Origin: Pseudoalteromonas shioyasakiensis
GTDB lineage: Bacteria > Pseudomonadota > Gammaproteobacteria > Enterobacterales > Alteromonadaceae
Direction: 5' to 3'
Assembly (NCBI RefSeq): GCF_024518675.1
Contig: NZ_JANIGL010000001.1
Span: 1,116,001 to 1,180,000 of the forward strand
DNA: 64,000 nt
Shown: positions 1-8,662 of the stretch, in pieces
How the letters are laid out: every line of letters starts with the position of its first letter
How positions within the stretch are numbered: position 1 is the stretch's first letter
Position numbers and translations under genes: made by a program
The notes under the pieces: generated by a model
The model's input: only the letters and a program-made list of their open reading frames with translations
What the model was told of the DNA's origin: nothing
Database searches by the model: none

Positions 1-403
1 CAAACGCTCCTTCAGTGATTTCTCCACCATGAATATGCGCAATCGGTATACCAAGAAATAAAGCAGCTTGAGCTGCAGCAAAAATTTCAAATCGATCACC
101 CAAAATAAGCAAACAATCAAGTTGTTGATTATTAAAAACATCTGCAAAACTAATTGTTGCTAATCCTGTTGACTTGGCAATGCCGACTCGAGTAGTTGAC
201 GACAGTAGCATTTCAATTGGAATTATATTTTCAATGCCATTTTCTGTAAGTTCATTGATAGTATAGCCATACTCTGGAGAAAGGTGTGTACCACACGCAA
301 ATACGACGGTTTTAATTGCTGGTTGTTTTTGCAACAATAAAATAACTCTATTCAATAAACCAAAATCAGCCCTCGTACCCGTAACTACTCCTATTTTTCT
401 CAT
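1..403 (-). CDS. UDP-N-acetylglucosamine 2-epimerase (hydrolysing), NeuC/LegG family, partial
   Basis: The first ~134 residues are visible; the C-terminus lies outside the window. Reading leftward from the ATG at 401-403 it begins MRKIGVVTGTRADFGLL, the typical N-terminus of hydrolysing UDP-GlcNAc 2-epimerases. Further on it has GDRFE and an HIHGGE-TEGA motif, both characteristic of NeuC/LegG. Family members release a 2-epimerised amino sugar from a UDP-sugar on the way to sialic or legionaminic-type nonulosonic acids. A good AGGAG ribosome site sits just before the start, and the gene directly follows the LegC-type aminotransferase. LegG is more likely than NeuC from the neighbours, but the exact sugar cannot be read from sequence. 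Confidence 0.85.
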   Translation of the reverse strand, partial: MRKIGVVTGTRADFGLLNRVILLLQKQPAIKTVVFACGTHLSPEYGYTINELTENGIENIIPIEMLLSSTTRVGIAKSTGLATISFADVFNNQQLDCLLILGDRFEIFAAAQAALFLGIPIAHIHGGEITEGAF

Positions 404-411
404 ATAAGCTC

Positions 412-1554
412 CTAGGTTAATGATACTGAGCTAGGCATATTAACTAATCTATCAGCAAGGTAAATGGAATTATCCAAATTTCCCCTCAGCGAATCCTTAA
501 ACATAGGCAAGGTATGTATTAACTGCCAAACAGGTCTTGTCATTACACCTGCTTGATTTGTCTTGGTCAGCATTTCATCGCGGTATTTTTTTGATGGGCA
601 TATTACTGCATTAAGCCAGTAATTTGAACGAGCACCCTTAGGTTCAACGATGAACTCTAATTCACTTGCGATTAATTCCGACTGATATAGTGACGCCAAC
701 ATTCTTTTATTTTCAATATAATCATTTAATTGCTCTAGTTGAGCACACCCCAAAGCGGCATTTATATTAGGCATACGATAATTGAAGGCAATTTCATCAT
801 GATAGAATTCATAAGGGTGAGGCTGTTTTGCGGTTGTAGTGACATGCTTTGCTTTGTCAGCTATGCTTTTTTCTCTAGATAAAATCATCCCTCCACCACC
901 AGTTGTGATAACCTTATTCCCGTTAAAGCTCAGCGCAGAAGTCTTTGCAAAAGTGCCCGTGTGTTGATCTTTATAAAGAGATCCCAAACTCTCAGCTGCA
1001 TCTTCTATTAATTCAATAAAGTACTTTTTGCATGTACTTAATAACTCATCTACTTTAGCCGGATGTCCAAATGTATGCATGACCACTACTGCACGGATGC
1101 GTTTGCCGCTTTTATGAAAACAAGCTTGCTCACGGACGACACACTCTTGATCAAGAAACTCTAAAAGGGCTATTGGACACAACCCCAAAGTTTCAATGTT
1201 CACATCAACAAATACAGGCTCTGCGCCTAAATAACTAATTGCATTACAAGTAGCAACGAAGGTAAGGGCCTGAGTTATTACTAAATCCCCCATTTTTACA
1301 CCAGCCAACAAAAGTGCGATATGTAAAGCCGCAGTTCCATTAACTGTGGCTACCGCATATTTTGCTTTTGTATAGTCGGCCACTTGTTTTTCAAACCTAT
1401 CGACATAAGCCCCTACAGTAGAAACAAATGTTGAATCTAAAGTGTCTAAAACGTATTTACGCTCATTTCCCTCAAATTGAGGAGCATGTAGAGGTATAAA
1501 CTCTGTTGTTTTGTAATAGTCTTGGATAAAACTAATTAGTCTTTCAGTAGACAT
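412..1554 (-). CDS. LegC-family PLP-dependent sugar aminotransferase
   Basis: 380 residues of the DegT/DnrJ/EryC1 fold. The start resembles LegC proteins (FIPLHAPQFEGNE, then a VSTVGAYVDRFE-like segment). The PLP-binding lysine is probably the K in SFNGNKVITTGGGG near residue 215. The family transfers an amino group from glutamate to a 4-keto sugar nucleotide, here probably the product of the adjacent 4,6-dehydratase. An AGAGGA ribosome site precedes the ATG. It lies 11 nt after the dehydratase and 8 nt before the epimerase, so the three look like one operon for a nonulosonic acid used on flagellin. Family is well supported; substrate is inferred. Confidence 0.85.
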   Translation of the reverse strand: MSTERLISFIQDYYKTTEFIPLHAPQFEGNERKYVLDTLDSTFVSTVGAYVDRFEKQVADYTKAKYAVATVNGTAALHIALLLAGVKMGDLVITQALTFVATCNAISYLGAEPVFVDVNIETLGLCPIALLEFLDQECVVREQACFHKSGKRIRAVVVMHTFGHPAKVDELLSTCKKYFIELIEDAAESLGSLYKDQHTGTFAKTSALSFNGNKVITTGGGGMILSREKSIADKAKHVTTTAKQPHPYEFYHDEIAFNYRMPNINAALGCAQLEQLNDYIENKRMLASLYQSELIASELEFIVEPKGARSNYWLNAVICPSKKYRDEMLTKTNQAGVMTRPVWQLIHTLPMFKDSLRGNLDNSIYLADRLVNMPSSVSLT

Positions 1555-1565
1555 AAATCCTCTAA

Positions 1566-2747
1566 TTACATTTTACCTTCGAGATACTTACCTGTCTCTT
1601 GGTGTGCAAACTCGGGAAGAAGCATATAGAAAAGCAACAAAATTTGCTCTTTAGTCCAGCTCTGCTTAACTAATAGGGTATCAACTTGATTAATAAATTT
1701 ATCTAACTTTTGCTCATTAAATTCAAGAGAGTCTTTAATCACCCCTAGCCCATCAAAACATTGCATATCTAGCTTTTCATTTTCCGTATAAAACTCTTCT
1801 ATGTCTTTTTCACCTGTAGTATCACTTTGTGTGAATAAACAAGGCCACCGCCCTTGACTAGGGAGGGAGGAAACTAAATGTCTAGCCTCCTCCTCAGTGT
1901 TACAAGTATGAACACCGAAACCTTTAAGCTTTAAGTAACGTTTTGCTATTGAGGAGAAAGTTAACAAGTGCAGTTCATCATTTAGCTTAGGGAAGAAAAT
2001 ATCCTCATTTTTTCCTAACAAACAAGAAAATAAACATATTAAACCAGACTCTTCAGGAGTGACAAAGTAGCGCTTAATATCATTAGGGGCCACTATAGGT
2101 TGATTTTTTTCGATGCGTTGTTTGAATGAGTGAAGGAGTGAGCCATCACTAAAAGCAACATTTGCAAAACGCGCCATCGACACATCGATTTGTTCACTTG
2201 CACGTGCTACAAACATTTCCATAATCTTTTTTGATGCCCCCATCATATTAGCCGGGTTTGCCGCTTTATCTGTAGATACGCAAAAATACTTTTTCGCACC
2301 ACAATGAATAGATTGCTGCAGGGTCTTTTCAGTATTAAGAATATTTGTCCGCACCATTCGCATTAAAGTGAACGGATCTTTTTCATTACGAACATGTTTC
2401 AATGCAGATAAGTTAAGCACATAATCATAACCACCATCAGCCATAAAAAAAGCATCATATTCGATGCTTCCTATATCAAGTGTAAAAGTTTGAAAATCAC
2501 CTTGAATATAACCAAGTGAAGAGCGCAAATCACGTACTAACTCAACGAGATTATTTTCACTAATATCGACAACGTGTAATTTATGTGGTTGTCGCTTAAA
2601 AATTTCTTTTGTAACAGCTTGCCCTATGGTACCTGCACCACCTAAGACTAAAAATCGAGAATTATTTACAATTCTAATTATTTCATTTTCATGTTGCTCT
2701 AAATCAAGCTCAAAAAGAGAAGTCGATCGTTGCAGTAAATCAAGCAT
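1566..2747 (-). CDS. LegB-like nucleotide-sugar 4,6-dehydratase (extended SDR)
   Basis: 393 residues from the ATG at 2747. A longer reading from 2840 would overlap maf by about 86 bp and add a basic leader unlike the family, so the internal start, 7 nt past the maf stop, is preferred even though its ribosome site is weak (probable coupling). The NAD-binding motif GGAGTIGQ is near residue 37. The STDKAANP and MGASK elements match FlaA1/CapD-type short-chain dehydrogenases, in which an MxxxK motif replaces YxxxK. It probably makes a 4-keto-6-deoxy UDP-sugar for the next enzyme, LegC. Confidence 0.8.
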   Translation of the reverse strand: MLDLLQRSTSLFELDLEQHENEIIRIVNNSRFLVLGGAGTIGQAVTKEIFKRQPHKLHVVDISENNLVELVRDLRSSLGYIQGDFQTFTLDIGSIEYDAFFMADGGYDYVLNLSALKHVRNEKDPFTLMRMVRTNILNTEKTLQQSIHCGAKKYFCVSTDKAANPANMMGASKKIMEMFVARASEQIDVSMARFANVAFSDGSLLHSFKQRIEKNQPIVAPNDIKRYFVTPEESGLICLFSCLLGKNEDIFFPKLNDELHLLTFSSIAKRYLKLKGFGVHTCNTEEEARHLVSSLPSQGRWPCLFTQSDTTGEKDIEEFYTENEKLDMQCFDGLGVIKDSLEFNEQKLDKFINQVDTLLVKQSWTKEQILLLFYMLLPEFAHQETGKYLEGKM

Positions 2748-2754
2748 ATTAATT

Positions 2755-4845
2755 TCATGATTTCTTTTGGTATTCAGGCTTGGTGTGTTCACACAATGTT
2801 TTCCAGTTTTCTCGGTAATCTTTTTTAGCCGCCTCAACAAACTCTAACCATAGATCATGTGCGGCAATGAAGTGCTGTAGTATTTCTTCTTCCTCTTCAA
2901 ACTGGTAAAGAAAAGACACAATAACACAATGAAAATACAACATAGTCCCTTTAAGTAATTGAAGAAAATGTGGCGTTTTTGATTTTTTGTAAGCAAAGAC
3001 AACCCGCTGTTGAGCAAGTAAATTCGCATTAGCTTGATCTCTAGTTGTAATAGGTCGATTGCCAATTTCAATAATATAATTACACAATGAATCAAATTCA
3101 TCAAAACCTAGCACGACTTCTATTTCATCACTTGCAACCGACTCAAAATAATGACTTTTAATTTTATTAACTAGTGCTCTTTTATCAATAAAAGTTTCAT
3201 TCAGAAAAACATTATTTTCATGCAACGGTATAGCTCCCGTTAGCCTAGCTCCTTCACCAACATTATAAACCTCAATTTTCCCTTTTACAGCCCTTATTAG
3301 TCTCTCAAAACTAGTCTTAGACATAGCCATTAAAGGGGTTGCCATTACACCTTCAGTTAAATTACCTTCAAATGGTATATTAGCACCACTTCTAACCGGT
3401 AGGTTTCTTTCCTTGTAGATAGACAAGTCCGAATGGGTTTTACCGCTTAAGCTATAGCCATTATCCACACCGAACAAATACACTTGCTTAAAGCCTAAAC
3501 TAACAGCATACGAGAATGCAGTATTTGAGACAAAAGGGCCACTTGCTGGGAGCTCTGCTATTTGTTTACCGCACTTTAATAAACTATAAAGTGACAAGAA
3601 TGCAGTTGCAGCTTCAGGTCCTTTTAACCCAACCCCAGCCCAATTGTAAAGTTTTGATACTTCAGGATACATCACATCTACAGTTAGTAAATTTAGGTCT
3701 TTATAGCCCTCTTTAGGTTCAACTAACTTTAAAACGTCATATGTTGCTTTTGTTCGCTCAACTAAAACATGAAAATCAGGTGTTATACCTGCCTTGACTA
3801 AACTTTGCAGCGCTGTTCCTGATGCAAAAACAATCGCATTACCTTGATATTTTTTAATTAGTTCAATAGCACTATCTAACGAAGGGCCATTGCCAATAAC
3901 AAAAGCAGGAACATCCACTAACTCTTTAAGAGTGCCATTTGCAGTAAATAAAAACTGACTATCATTTTCAACATTATGAATTGCGTGAGCCAATCCTGTT
4001 ATCGCGTCATTATAAAAGCCATACCCCGATTGTAATTGATAGTAATTATCAAAAAATGCACGTATTAGCTCATTAACTTCCTTAGAAGGATAATGTTGAT
4101 AGCAAAAACTATTAATGGCACAAAAAGAGCCTATCTCTCCTGCTATTCGAAATATTTCATCAAAAAACTCTTCATAATTAACACCTAAACTCAAGAATAA
4201 GCAAGCACCTTGCTTATCAAATAGTTCAATAATTTCAAACCAGTTGGTACAAAATAAACTCGCAAAAAATAACTCAAAGTCAGGTTCGCAAATAAACATA
4301 TAGTCAAAAGAATGGTTGCTTAGGAGCTCAGGGATATGATAACCCAATCCAATCCCAAAAATCATTGCTGTGGGGTAATGCTTAGGTAGAGATTTCGTGG
4401 GTGTATAGTTTTGTGCGCCAACCTTACTTAAAACAGCACTTAAGCGACGCATATATTGAATATGCAGCCTAGGGTCATCGCTTTGCCATTCTTGGGTTGA
4501 TGTGTAATCAGTCCGCCCGAAATTAGCACTTTCTGTATATCTTTTTACTTGTTCAGCGGTTTGTAAAACAGGGTCATCACCATAAATAGCAACATTTTGC
4601 TCTTTTGGTATAAAATTACCATGCCCTGATTTAGTCACATGAATACAAAAACCTTCACGGGTTTGGTACTCGTTAATTGCTTTAAAAATCTGTGGGTAAT
4701 ATTTTTCAAAAGTAACTATATTTCTCGCAAACCGTTCATTTGCCTCAAGTGCAAAAACTTGCTCTCGTTCCTCGTGAGCTTTTACTGCATCAAGTTTATC
4801 CTGTAGGCTATCTAATTGCCCTTTAAGATCAGGTAATTTGTTCAT
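2755..4845 (-). CDS. maf: Motility accessory factor (Maf), flagellin glycosyltransferase, DUF115 family
   Basis: 696 residues. The central DUF115/MptE-like domain is recognisable from the VIGNGPSLDSAIELI stretch near residue 320 and the following PDFHVLVER segment. Maf proteins transfer pseudaminic or legionaminic acids to serine/threonine of flagellin in the cytoplasm before export. Its place between the sugar-synthesis genes and fliT/fliS/fliD/flagellins fits this exactly. It begins 7 nt after the fliT-like gene and ends 7 nt before legB, so it is probably cotranscribed. An N-terminal helical part of about 60 residues and a helical C-terminal part flank the core. Family assignment is strong; sugar specificity is inferred. 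Confidence 0.85.
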   Translation of the reverse strand: MNKLPDLKGQLDSLQDKLDAVKAHEEREQVFALEANERFARNIVTFEKYYPQIFKAINEYQTREGFCIHVTKSGHGNFIPKEQNVAIYGDDPVLQTAEQVKRYTESANFGRTDYTSTQEWQSDDPRLHIQYMRRLSAVLSKVGAQNYTPTKSLPKHYPTAMIFGIGLGYHIPELLSNHSFDYMFICEPDFELFFASLFCTNWFEIIELFDKQGACLFLSLGVNYEEFFDEIFRIAGEIGSFCAINSFCYQHYPSKEVNELIRAFFDNYYQLQSGYGFYNDAITGLAHAIHNVENDSQFLFTANGTLKELVDVPAFVIGNGPSLDSAIELIKKYQGNAIVFASGTALQSLVKAGITPDFHVLVERTKATYDVLKLVEPKEGYKDLNLLTVDVMYPEVSKLYNWAGVGLKGPEAATAFLSLYSLLKCGKQIAELPASGPFVSNTAFSYAVSLGFKQVYLFGVDNGYSLSGKTHSDLSIYKERNLPVRSGANIPFEGNLTEGVMATPLMAMSKTSFERLIRAVKGKIEVYNVGEGARLTGAIPLHENNVFLNETFIDKRALVNKIKSHYFESVASDEIEVVLGFDEFDSLCNYIIEIGNRPITTRDQANANLLAQQRVVFAYKKSKTPHFLQLLKGTMLYFHCVIVSFLYQFEEEEEILQHFIAAHDLWLEFVEAAKKDYRENWKTLCEHTKPEYQKKS

Positions 4846-4852
4846 CAGCTAC

Positions 4853-5149
4853 CTATTTAATTTGGTTATAAATACCAACGTGTTTTTTGTTTTTAATTAT
4901 TTTTTTAAGTTGTGATTTAGTTTCAGCCTGTCTATCAACTAAAGTATCAGTAAACAAAATTAATTTTTTCTGTATATCATTTAATTGAGAATAAACTACT
5001 TTTGGAATTCCTTCTGGGGAAGAAAAAAAGCATTCTAGTGAGAGTTGAAGCTCTTTAATTAATTGTAAAGCGCTATCTAACTCACCTGAAGTTATAGCTT
5101 GTTCAATAATATTCAACTGAGATTCTATTTTTTGTATTTCAACTTGCAT
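4853..5149 (-). CDS. FliT-like flagellar chaperone (Vibrio FlaI type)
   Basis: About 98 residues from the ATG at 5149, beginning MQVEIQKIESQLNIIEQ. It overlaps the 3' end of fliS by 11 bp, so translational coupling is likely. An upstream start at 5188 lies deeper inside fliS and is less attractive. The protein looks almost entirely helical, with repeated E/Q/K/L heptad-like spacing. Direct similarity to enterobacterial FliT is weak by eye, and the call rests mainly on size, helical character and the position immediately after fliS. FliT-type proteins hold FliD before export and can modulate flagellar transcription. Confidence 0.55.
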   Translation of the reverse strand: MQVEIQKIESQLNIIEQAITSGELDSALQLIKELQLSLECFFSSPEGIPKVVYSQLNDIQKKLILFTDTLVDRQAETKSQLKKIIKNKKHVGIYNQIK

Positions 5150-5561
5150 GTGCACTGTTTTCAGAAAAAGTTTGATTTCTAATATCAACAGGAATTTCGT
5201 CCCATGCTGATTTTATTTCTTTTAACAGTTTAGCGACTTCATCTATTATTGCAGGATCATTCTTTAAAGTAGCATCTAATAAACGATCTATCATATAAGA
5301 ATATAAAGCATATAGGTTTTCTGTCACTTCTCCACCCGCAGAAAAATCCAAACAACCTCTAAGCGCTTCAAAAATAGCTGAAGCCTTCGAAATATGCTCA
5401 CTTTTTGCTTCAAGGTTCTTTTTCTCAATTGCCACTTTTGCAAGCACCATTTTTTCTATGGCACCAGCCATTAGCATTTGAATAATCTCGTAACGATCAG
5501 CTCCTGCAACACGCGTTTTTAAGGCTTCTTTCTGATAATTTTTAACTTTTGCATTGTACAT
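5139..5561 (-). CDS. fliS: Flagellar export chaperone FliS
   Basis: 140 residues, the usual size. The N-terminal YQKEALKTRV...ADRYEIIQMLMAGAIEKM pattern is the classic FliS signature (a Tyr near the start, then the helix with L-x-GAIE). It binds the C-terminal D0 helix of unassembled flagellin and prevents premature polymerisation. It lies 42 nt downstream of fliD in the usual fliD-fliS-fliT order. With three flagellins upstream, all ending in a similar LxxxNQRPQxALSLL tail, one FliS could serve all of them (inference). Confidence 0.93.
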   Translation of the reverse strand: MYNAKVKNYQKEALKTRVAGADRYEIIQMLMAGAIEKMVLAKVAIEKKNLEAKSEHISKASAIFEALRGCLDFSAGGEVTENLYALYSYMIDRLLDATLKNDPAIIDEVAKLLKEIKSAWDEIPVDIRNQTFSENSAHAS

Positions 5562-5603
5562 ATATTTACCTCTACTCGAGTAACATTAAGAGCAATTGAC
5601 TAA

Positions 5604-7001
5604 TTAAGATGATGTAAACCCTGGTAAACTAGAAAGCTGAGCACTCAAATATGATTGAGTCGATTGCATTTGCGCAATTAAAACATCTAATCCAGCATAC
5701 TGTTGGCGCAAGCCTGCTTCTAGTGATTCCATCCGATATTCATGGTTTATGACATCATCTTCTATGTCATCTAGCTGAGAGTTTAAATTAGTCTCTCTTT
5801 GATTCATGATACCTTTAGAATCTAAATAATTATCAAATAAAGACTCTAATTGCACCGCGATTCCATTTTCACCTGCAAAAGCCGCACCAATATCATCGTA
5901 GTTTTCATCTATCGCTTCATTTAAACTACGTACAAGAGAAGACTTCTCTAAGTAGCCTTCTTTATCAATACCTAAACCGATATCAAAAATACTCGTAAAA
6001 GGCCCTGCTCCTGTTATTTCGGTCGATAAAGCATTAACTAGCTGCGAGTCAAACGATCTCATCGTCGCATCACTATTAAGCGGTTTACCAATTCGTGTTT
6101 GTAAACCTACTTGACCAATTAGGTTATTATAATTAGCAATAAACTCATTCACTAATGTAGTTACACTTTCTGTGTCGACATCAACCGATAGTTTTGCTGT
6201 TTCACCGTCAACACTCTGACGTTTTGCTGTGATTGTCATATCCTGAACAGCATCTTTAAAAGTATTTGTATCATTTGTGATTGTAATGCCATCTACTTTT
6301 ATAACTGCATCTTGCGCTTGGTCTTCAGGTGCAATGGCAAGCCCACCTGCTCCTCCCGCATTTGCAACAGTTGAAACATTATCAAGCTCAGCATTATCGT
6401 TGGTAATAACTAAATCGTTTCCCGTACCACTGACTGATGAACTAAGTACAAGCTTTGATTCAGAACCTGTATTTATTATATTTGCAGTTACACCAAAATT
6501 ATCATCAGAATCATTAATAGCATCACGCAAGTCAGCAAGCGTCGCACCTGCATCAAGCGTTAGATCAAAATTCTTATCGCCTGCTGCAAAAGATAACGTA
6601 CCTCCAGAAGCTGAAACAACATCATCTGTTGAGCTAAATAGCCCATCATTCGATGTAGCTCTACTGCCTTGAGCTAGTTCAATAACTTCAATATTAAAAT
6701 CACCTGGCGAAATATCACTTGTTGGCGTTACAGAAATTAAATCACCTTCATCACTGACTGGCTGCTGAATATTCGCTACTCGCTTATTAAAGTTATCAAT
6801 ATCAGCTAGCTTCTCTATTGTATCTTGAAGCTTAGACATCGCCGATTTAACTTCACCCAATGATGAAAGTTCAACTTGAATTGATTCTTCTTTTTCTGCA
6901 AAAGCTTGCAATTTAGGGGTGTTCTCGGCTGCAAGCGTAGCGCTGATAATACTTTCGAGATCAAGGCCTGAGCCGACACCTGCTGATGTAATTAATGCCA
7001 T
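5604..7001 (-). CDS. fliD: Flagellar filament cap protein FliD (HAP2)
   Basis: 465 residues. The N-terminus MALITSAGVGSGLDLESIISATLAAE is the FliD N-terminal signature (GSGLD-hexapeptide). The C-terminal part is coiled-coil (about 390-460) and ends QSTQSYLSAQLSSLPG, with the YLxxQ pattern of FliD tails. FliD forms the cap at the filament tip under which flagellin subunits fold. It lies 25 nt after flaG and before fliS. The central domains are serine/aspartate rich, and the length is typical of marine polar-flagellum FliD. Confidence 0.95.
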   Translation of the reverse strand: MALITSAGVGSGLDLESIISATLAAENTPKLQAFAEKEESIQVELSSLGEVKSAMSKLQDTIEKLADIDNFNKRVANIQQPVSDEGDLISVTPTSDISPGDFNIEVIELAQGSRATSNDGLFSSTDDVVSASGGTLSFAAGDKNFDLTLDAGATLADLRDAINDSDDNFGVTANIINTGSESKLVLSSSVSGTGNDLVITNDNAELDNVSTVANAGGAGGLAIAPEDQAQDAVIKVDGITITNDTNTFKDAVQDMTITAKRQSVDGETAKLSVDVDTESVTTLVNEFIANYNNLIGQVGLQTRIGKPLNSDATMRSFDSQLVNALSTEITGAGPFTSIFDIGLGIDKEGYLEKSSLVRSLNEAIDENYDDIGAAFAGENGIAVQLESLFDNYLDSKGIMNQRETNLNSQLDDIEDDVINHEYRMESLEAGLRQQYAGLDVLIAQMQSTQSYLSAQLSSLPGFTSS

Positions 7002-7026
7002 AATATACTCCTAAAATTTCAAACTT

Positions 7027-7446
7027 TTATGCTGTTCTATCAAACAACAAACCTTTGCTACTTAATTTATCGGCAAATTCGTCCAAAGCTTTAGCAACTT
7101 CACGAAACTCCTTAGTAGGGATTTCTCGAATCACTTCTTCACTTTCTTTATCAAGAACTTTGATAATAGGAGGCTCACCTAGCTCATCAAATTCAAAGAC
7201 TAAATTAGTCGCTGTCACCGGAATATACTCATTAAGCTTCTCCAAGTTTTGCTTAACTTCAGCGATTAAATCCTTTCTATCCTTTTGTTCCGTTTTGTTA
7301 ATTTGATCTAAATCTACAGGGGCTCTAGCAGCAAGCTCAGTGCCTTTGCCTTGTTTAGTTTCTTGTAAGTCAGCTTTGAGATTATCAACACCACTGCCAT
7401 TAGACAAATTATCCGCTGCTCTTTGAGCCGAGTTTACATCCAACAT
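7027..7446 (-). CDS. flaG: FlaG family flagellar protein
   Basis: 139 residues. The C-terminal half (about 75-135) has the FlaG pattern: LNEYIPVTATNLVFEFDE, PPIIKVLDKESEEVIREIP, then a KEFREVAKALDEFA helix. The N-terminal 60 residues are low-complexity and polar. FlaG is linked to filament length and lies between flagellins and fliD in Vibrio and Pseudomonas, as here. A 10-bp inverted repeat separates it from the flagellin upstream, so it may be transcribed partly by read-through. Confidence 0.9.
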   Translation of the reverse strand: MLDVNSAQRAADNLSNGSGVDNLKADLQETKQGKGTELAARAPVDLDQINKTEQKDRKDLIAEVKQNLEKLNEYIPVTATNLVFEFDELGEPPIIKVLDKESEEVIREIPTKEFREVAKALDEFADKLSSKGLLFDRTA

Positions 7447-7479
7447 AATTTAAACTCCTATTCCATACTAATACATAGT

Positions 7480-7521
7480 ATAAGCCACTCTAAGAAAAGT
7501 TCATCTTTAAAAGTGGCTTAT
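7480..7521 (-). other. Hairpin between flagellin 1 and flaG (possible attenuator or RNA-stabilising stem)
   Basis: ATAAGCCACT (7480-7489) and AGTGGCTTAT (7512-7521) form a perfect 10-bp inverted repeat with a 22-nt loop. It starts 13 nt after the flagellin stop. No clean T-run follows on the minus strand, so it is not a textbook terminator. It could lower read-through into flaG-fliD or protect the abundant flagellin mRNA. Confidence 0.5.
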
Positions 7522-7533
7522 CGCACTATCAAC

Positions 7534-8499
7534 TTATCCTAGAAGCGAAAGTGCTACTTGTGGGCGTTGATTTGCTTGACTCAAAATCGATTGGCTAGCT
7601 TGTTGCAAAATTTGCATTTTAGTCAAGTTAGCAGTTTCTGCCGCGAAGTCAGTATCTTGTATGCGAGAACGCGCTGCCGAAAGGTTTTCTGAGATATTCG
7701 ATTGATTACGAATAGTCGATTGAAAACGGTTTTGAACAGCACCAAGCTCTGCACGCTTTTTATCGACTACAGCAATCATAGCATCCATACCAGCCATAAC
7801 AGCTTGTGCGTTACCTTGCGAAGAAACACTAATGCCAGCTTCAGTGAATACATCTGAAAAAGTATAGTCGCTAGCCGCCGCCGTGCCACCAACGCCACTC
7901 ACACCCACTAAATTATCTTCTAAAGCATCACCTGAAACGGCTGAAGCAATACTTGCAATACCTGATAAAGTAAAACCACCGTCAGCAGATAACGAATTAG
8001 CTGTACCACCCACATTTTGCATACTGAAGCCGATAGCTTGTACTGCATCAGCACCCACTTGGAAGTTAGCTGAATAGCTTCCATTTAATAGACTTTGACC
8101 ACCAAAGGTTGTGTCTTTGGCAACACGGTTTACTTCTTCTGATAGTTGTTGAATTTCTTCTTGTAACGCTAAGCGGTCTTCATCGGTATTAGATCCATTT
8201 GCAGCTTGTTGCGCAAGTGTACGAATACGTTGAAACATATCTGTTGTTTCATCTAAAGCACCTTCTGCAGTCTGTGCTAATGAAATACCATCATTAGCAT
8301 TACGATTCCCCTGATTTAGACCATTAACCTGACCAGTTAAACGGTTAGTAATTTGCATACCTGCGGCATCATCTGACGCACTATTAATACGTAAACCTGA
8401 CGATAAACGCTGAAAAGATGTGTCTAATGCATTACCTGAGTTCATTAATTGACGCTGAGCATTTAACGAGCTCACATTTGTATTTACATATAAAGCCAT
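7534..8499 (-). CDS. Flagellin (copy 1)
   Basis: 321 residues. The N-terminal D0/D1 begins MALYVNTNVSSLNAQRQL and includes the RLSSGLRINSASDDAAG motif. The C-terminal D1/D0 ends QASQSILSQANQRPQVALSLLG. The central 140-240 region is a short glycine/serine-rich D2-like insert. No cysteine is present, as expected for exported flagellin. Differences from the sister copies cluster in D1 (for example QITNRLTGQVNG, LDETTDMF, AKDTTFGG). It is preceded by a sigma-28 type promoter and a GGAGG ribosome site. The central coding segment is identical to copy 3 over 257 bp, a sign of gene conversion. Confidence 0.97.
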   Translation of the reverse strand: MALYVNTNVSSLNAQRQLMNSGNALDTSFQRLSSGLRINSASDDAAGMQITNRLTGQVNGLNQGNRNANDGISLAQTAEGALDETTDMFQRIRTLAQQAANGSNTDEDRLALQEEIQQLSEEVNRVAKDTTFGGQSLLNGSYSANFQVGADAVQAIGFSMQNVGGTANSLSADGGFTLSGIASIASAVSGDALEDNLVGVSGVGGTAAASDYTFSDVFTEAGISVSSQGNAQAVMAGMDAMIAVVDKKRAELGAVQNRFQSTIRNQSNISENLSAARSRIQDTDFAAETANLTKMQILQQASQSILSQANQRPQVALSLLG

Positions 8500-8598
8500 A
8501 TTAGCCTCCGCTTTATCATTAAAATAGATGAATAACGGGATACCCCTACCCTGTTATACACCTGATTAAGAGTCCTAGATTTCAGTTCTCTAAATCAG

Positions 8599-8625
8599 TT
8601 ATCGTCTGATAAAGCGAAAGCTTTA
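8599..8625 (-). promoter_or_regulatory. FliA (sigma-28) promoter for flagellin copy 1
   Basis: On the minus strand TAAA (8625-8622), exactly 15 nt, then GACGATAA (8606-8599). This matches TAAA-N15-GCCGATAA with one mismatch. It lies about 100 nt before the flagellin start. Confidence 0.8.
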
Positions 8626-8662
8626 GCTTTATTTGTAAAAAGTTTTAAGGTTTATGCTTTAT

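Noticed and set aside
2747-2840. N-terminal extension of the LegB-like protein (start at 2840)
   Set aside because: It would overlap the 3' end of maf by about 86 bp, and its sequence is unlike the family; the ATG at 2747 fits the family start and gene spacing.
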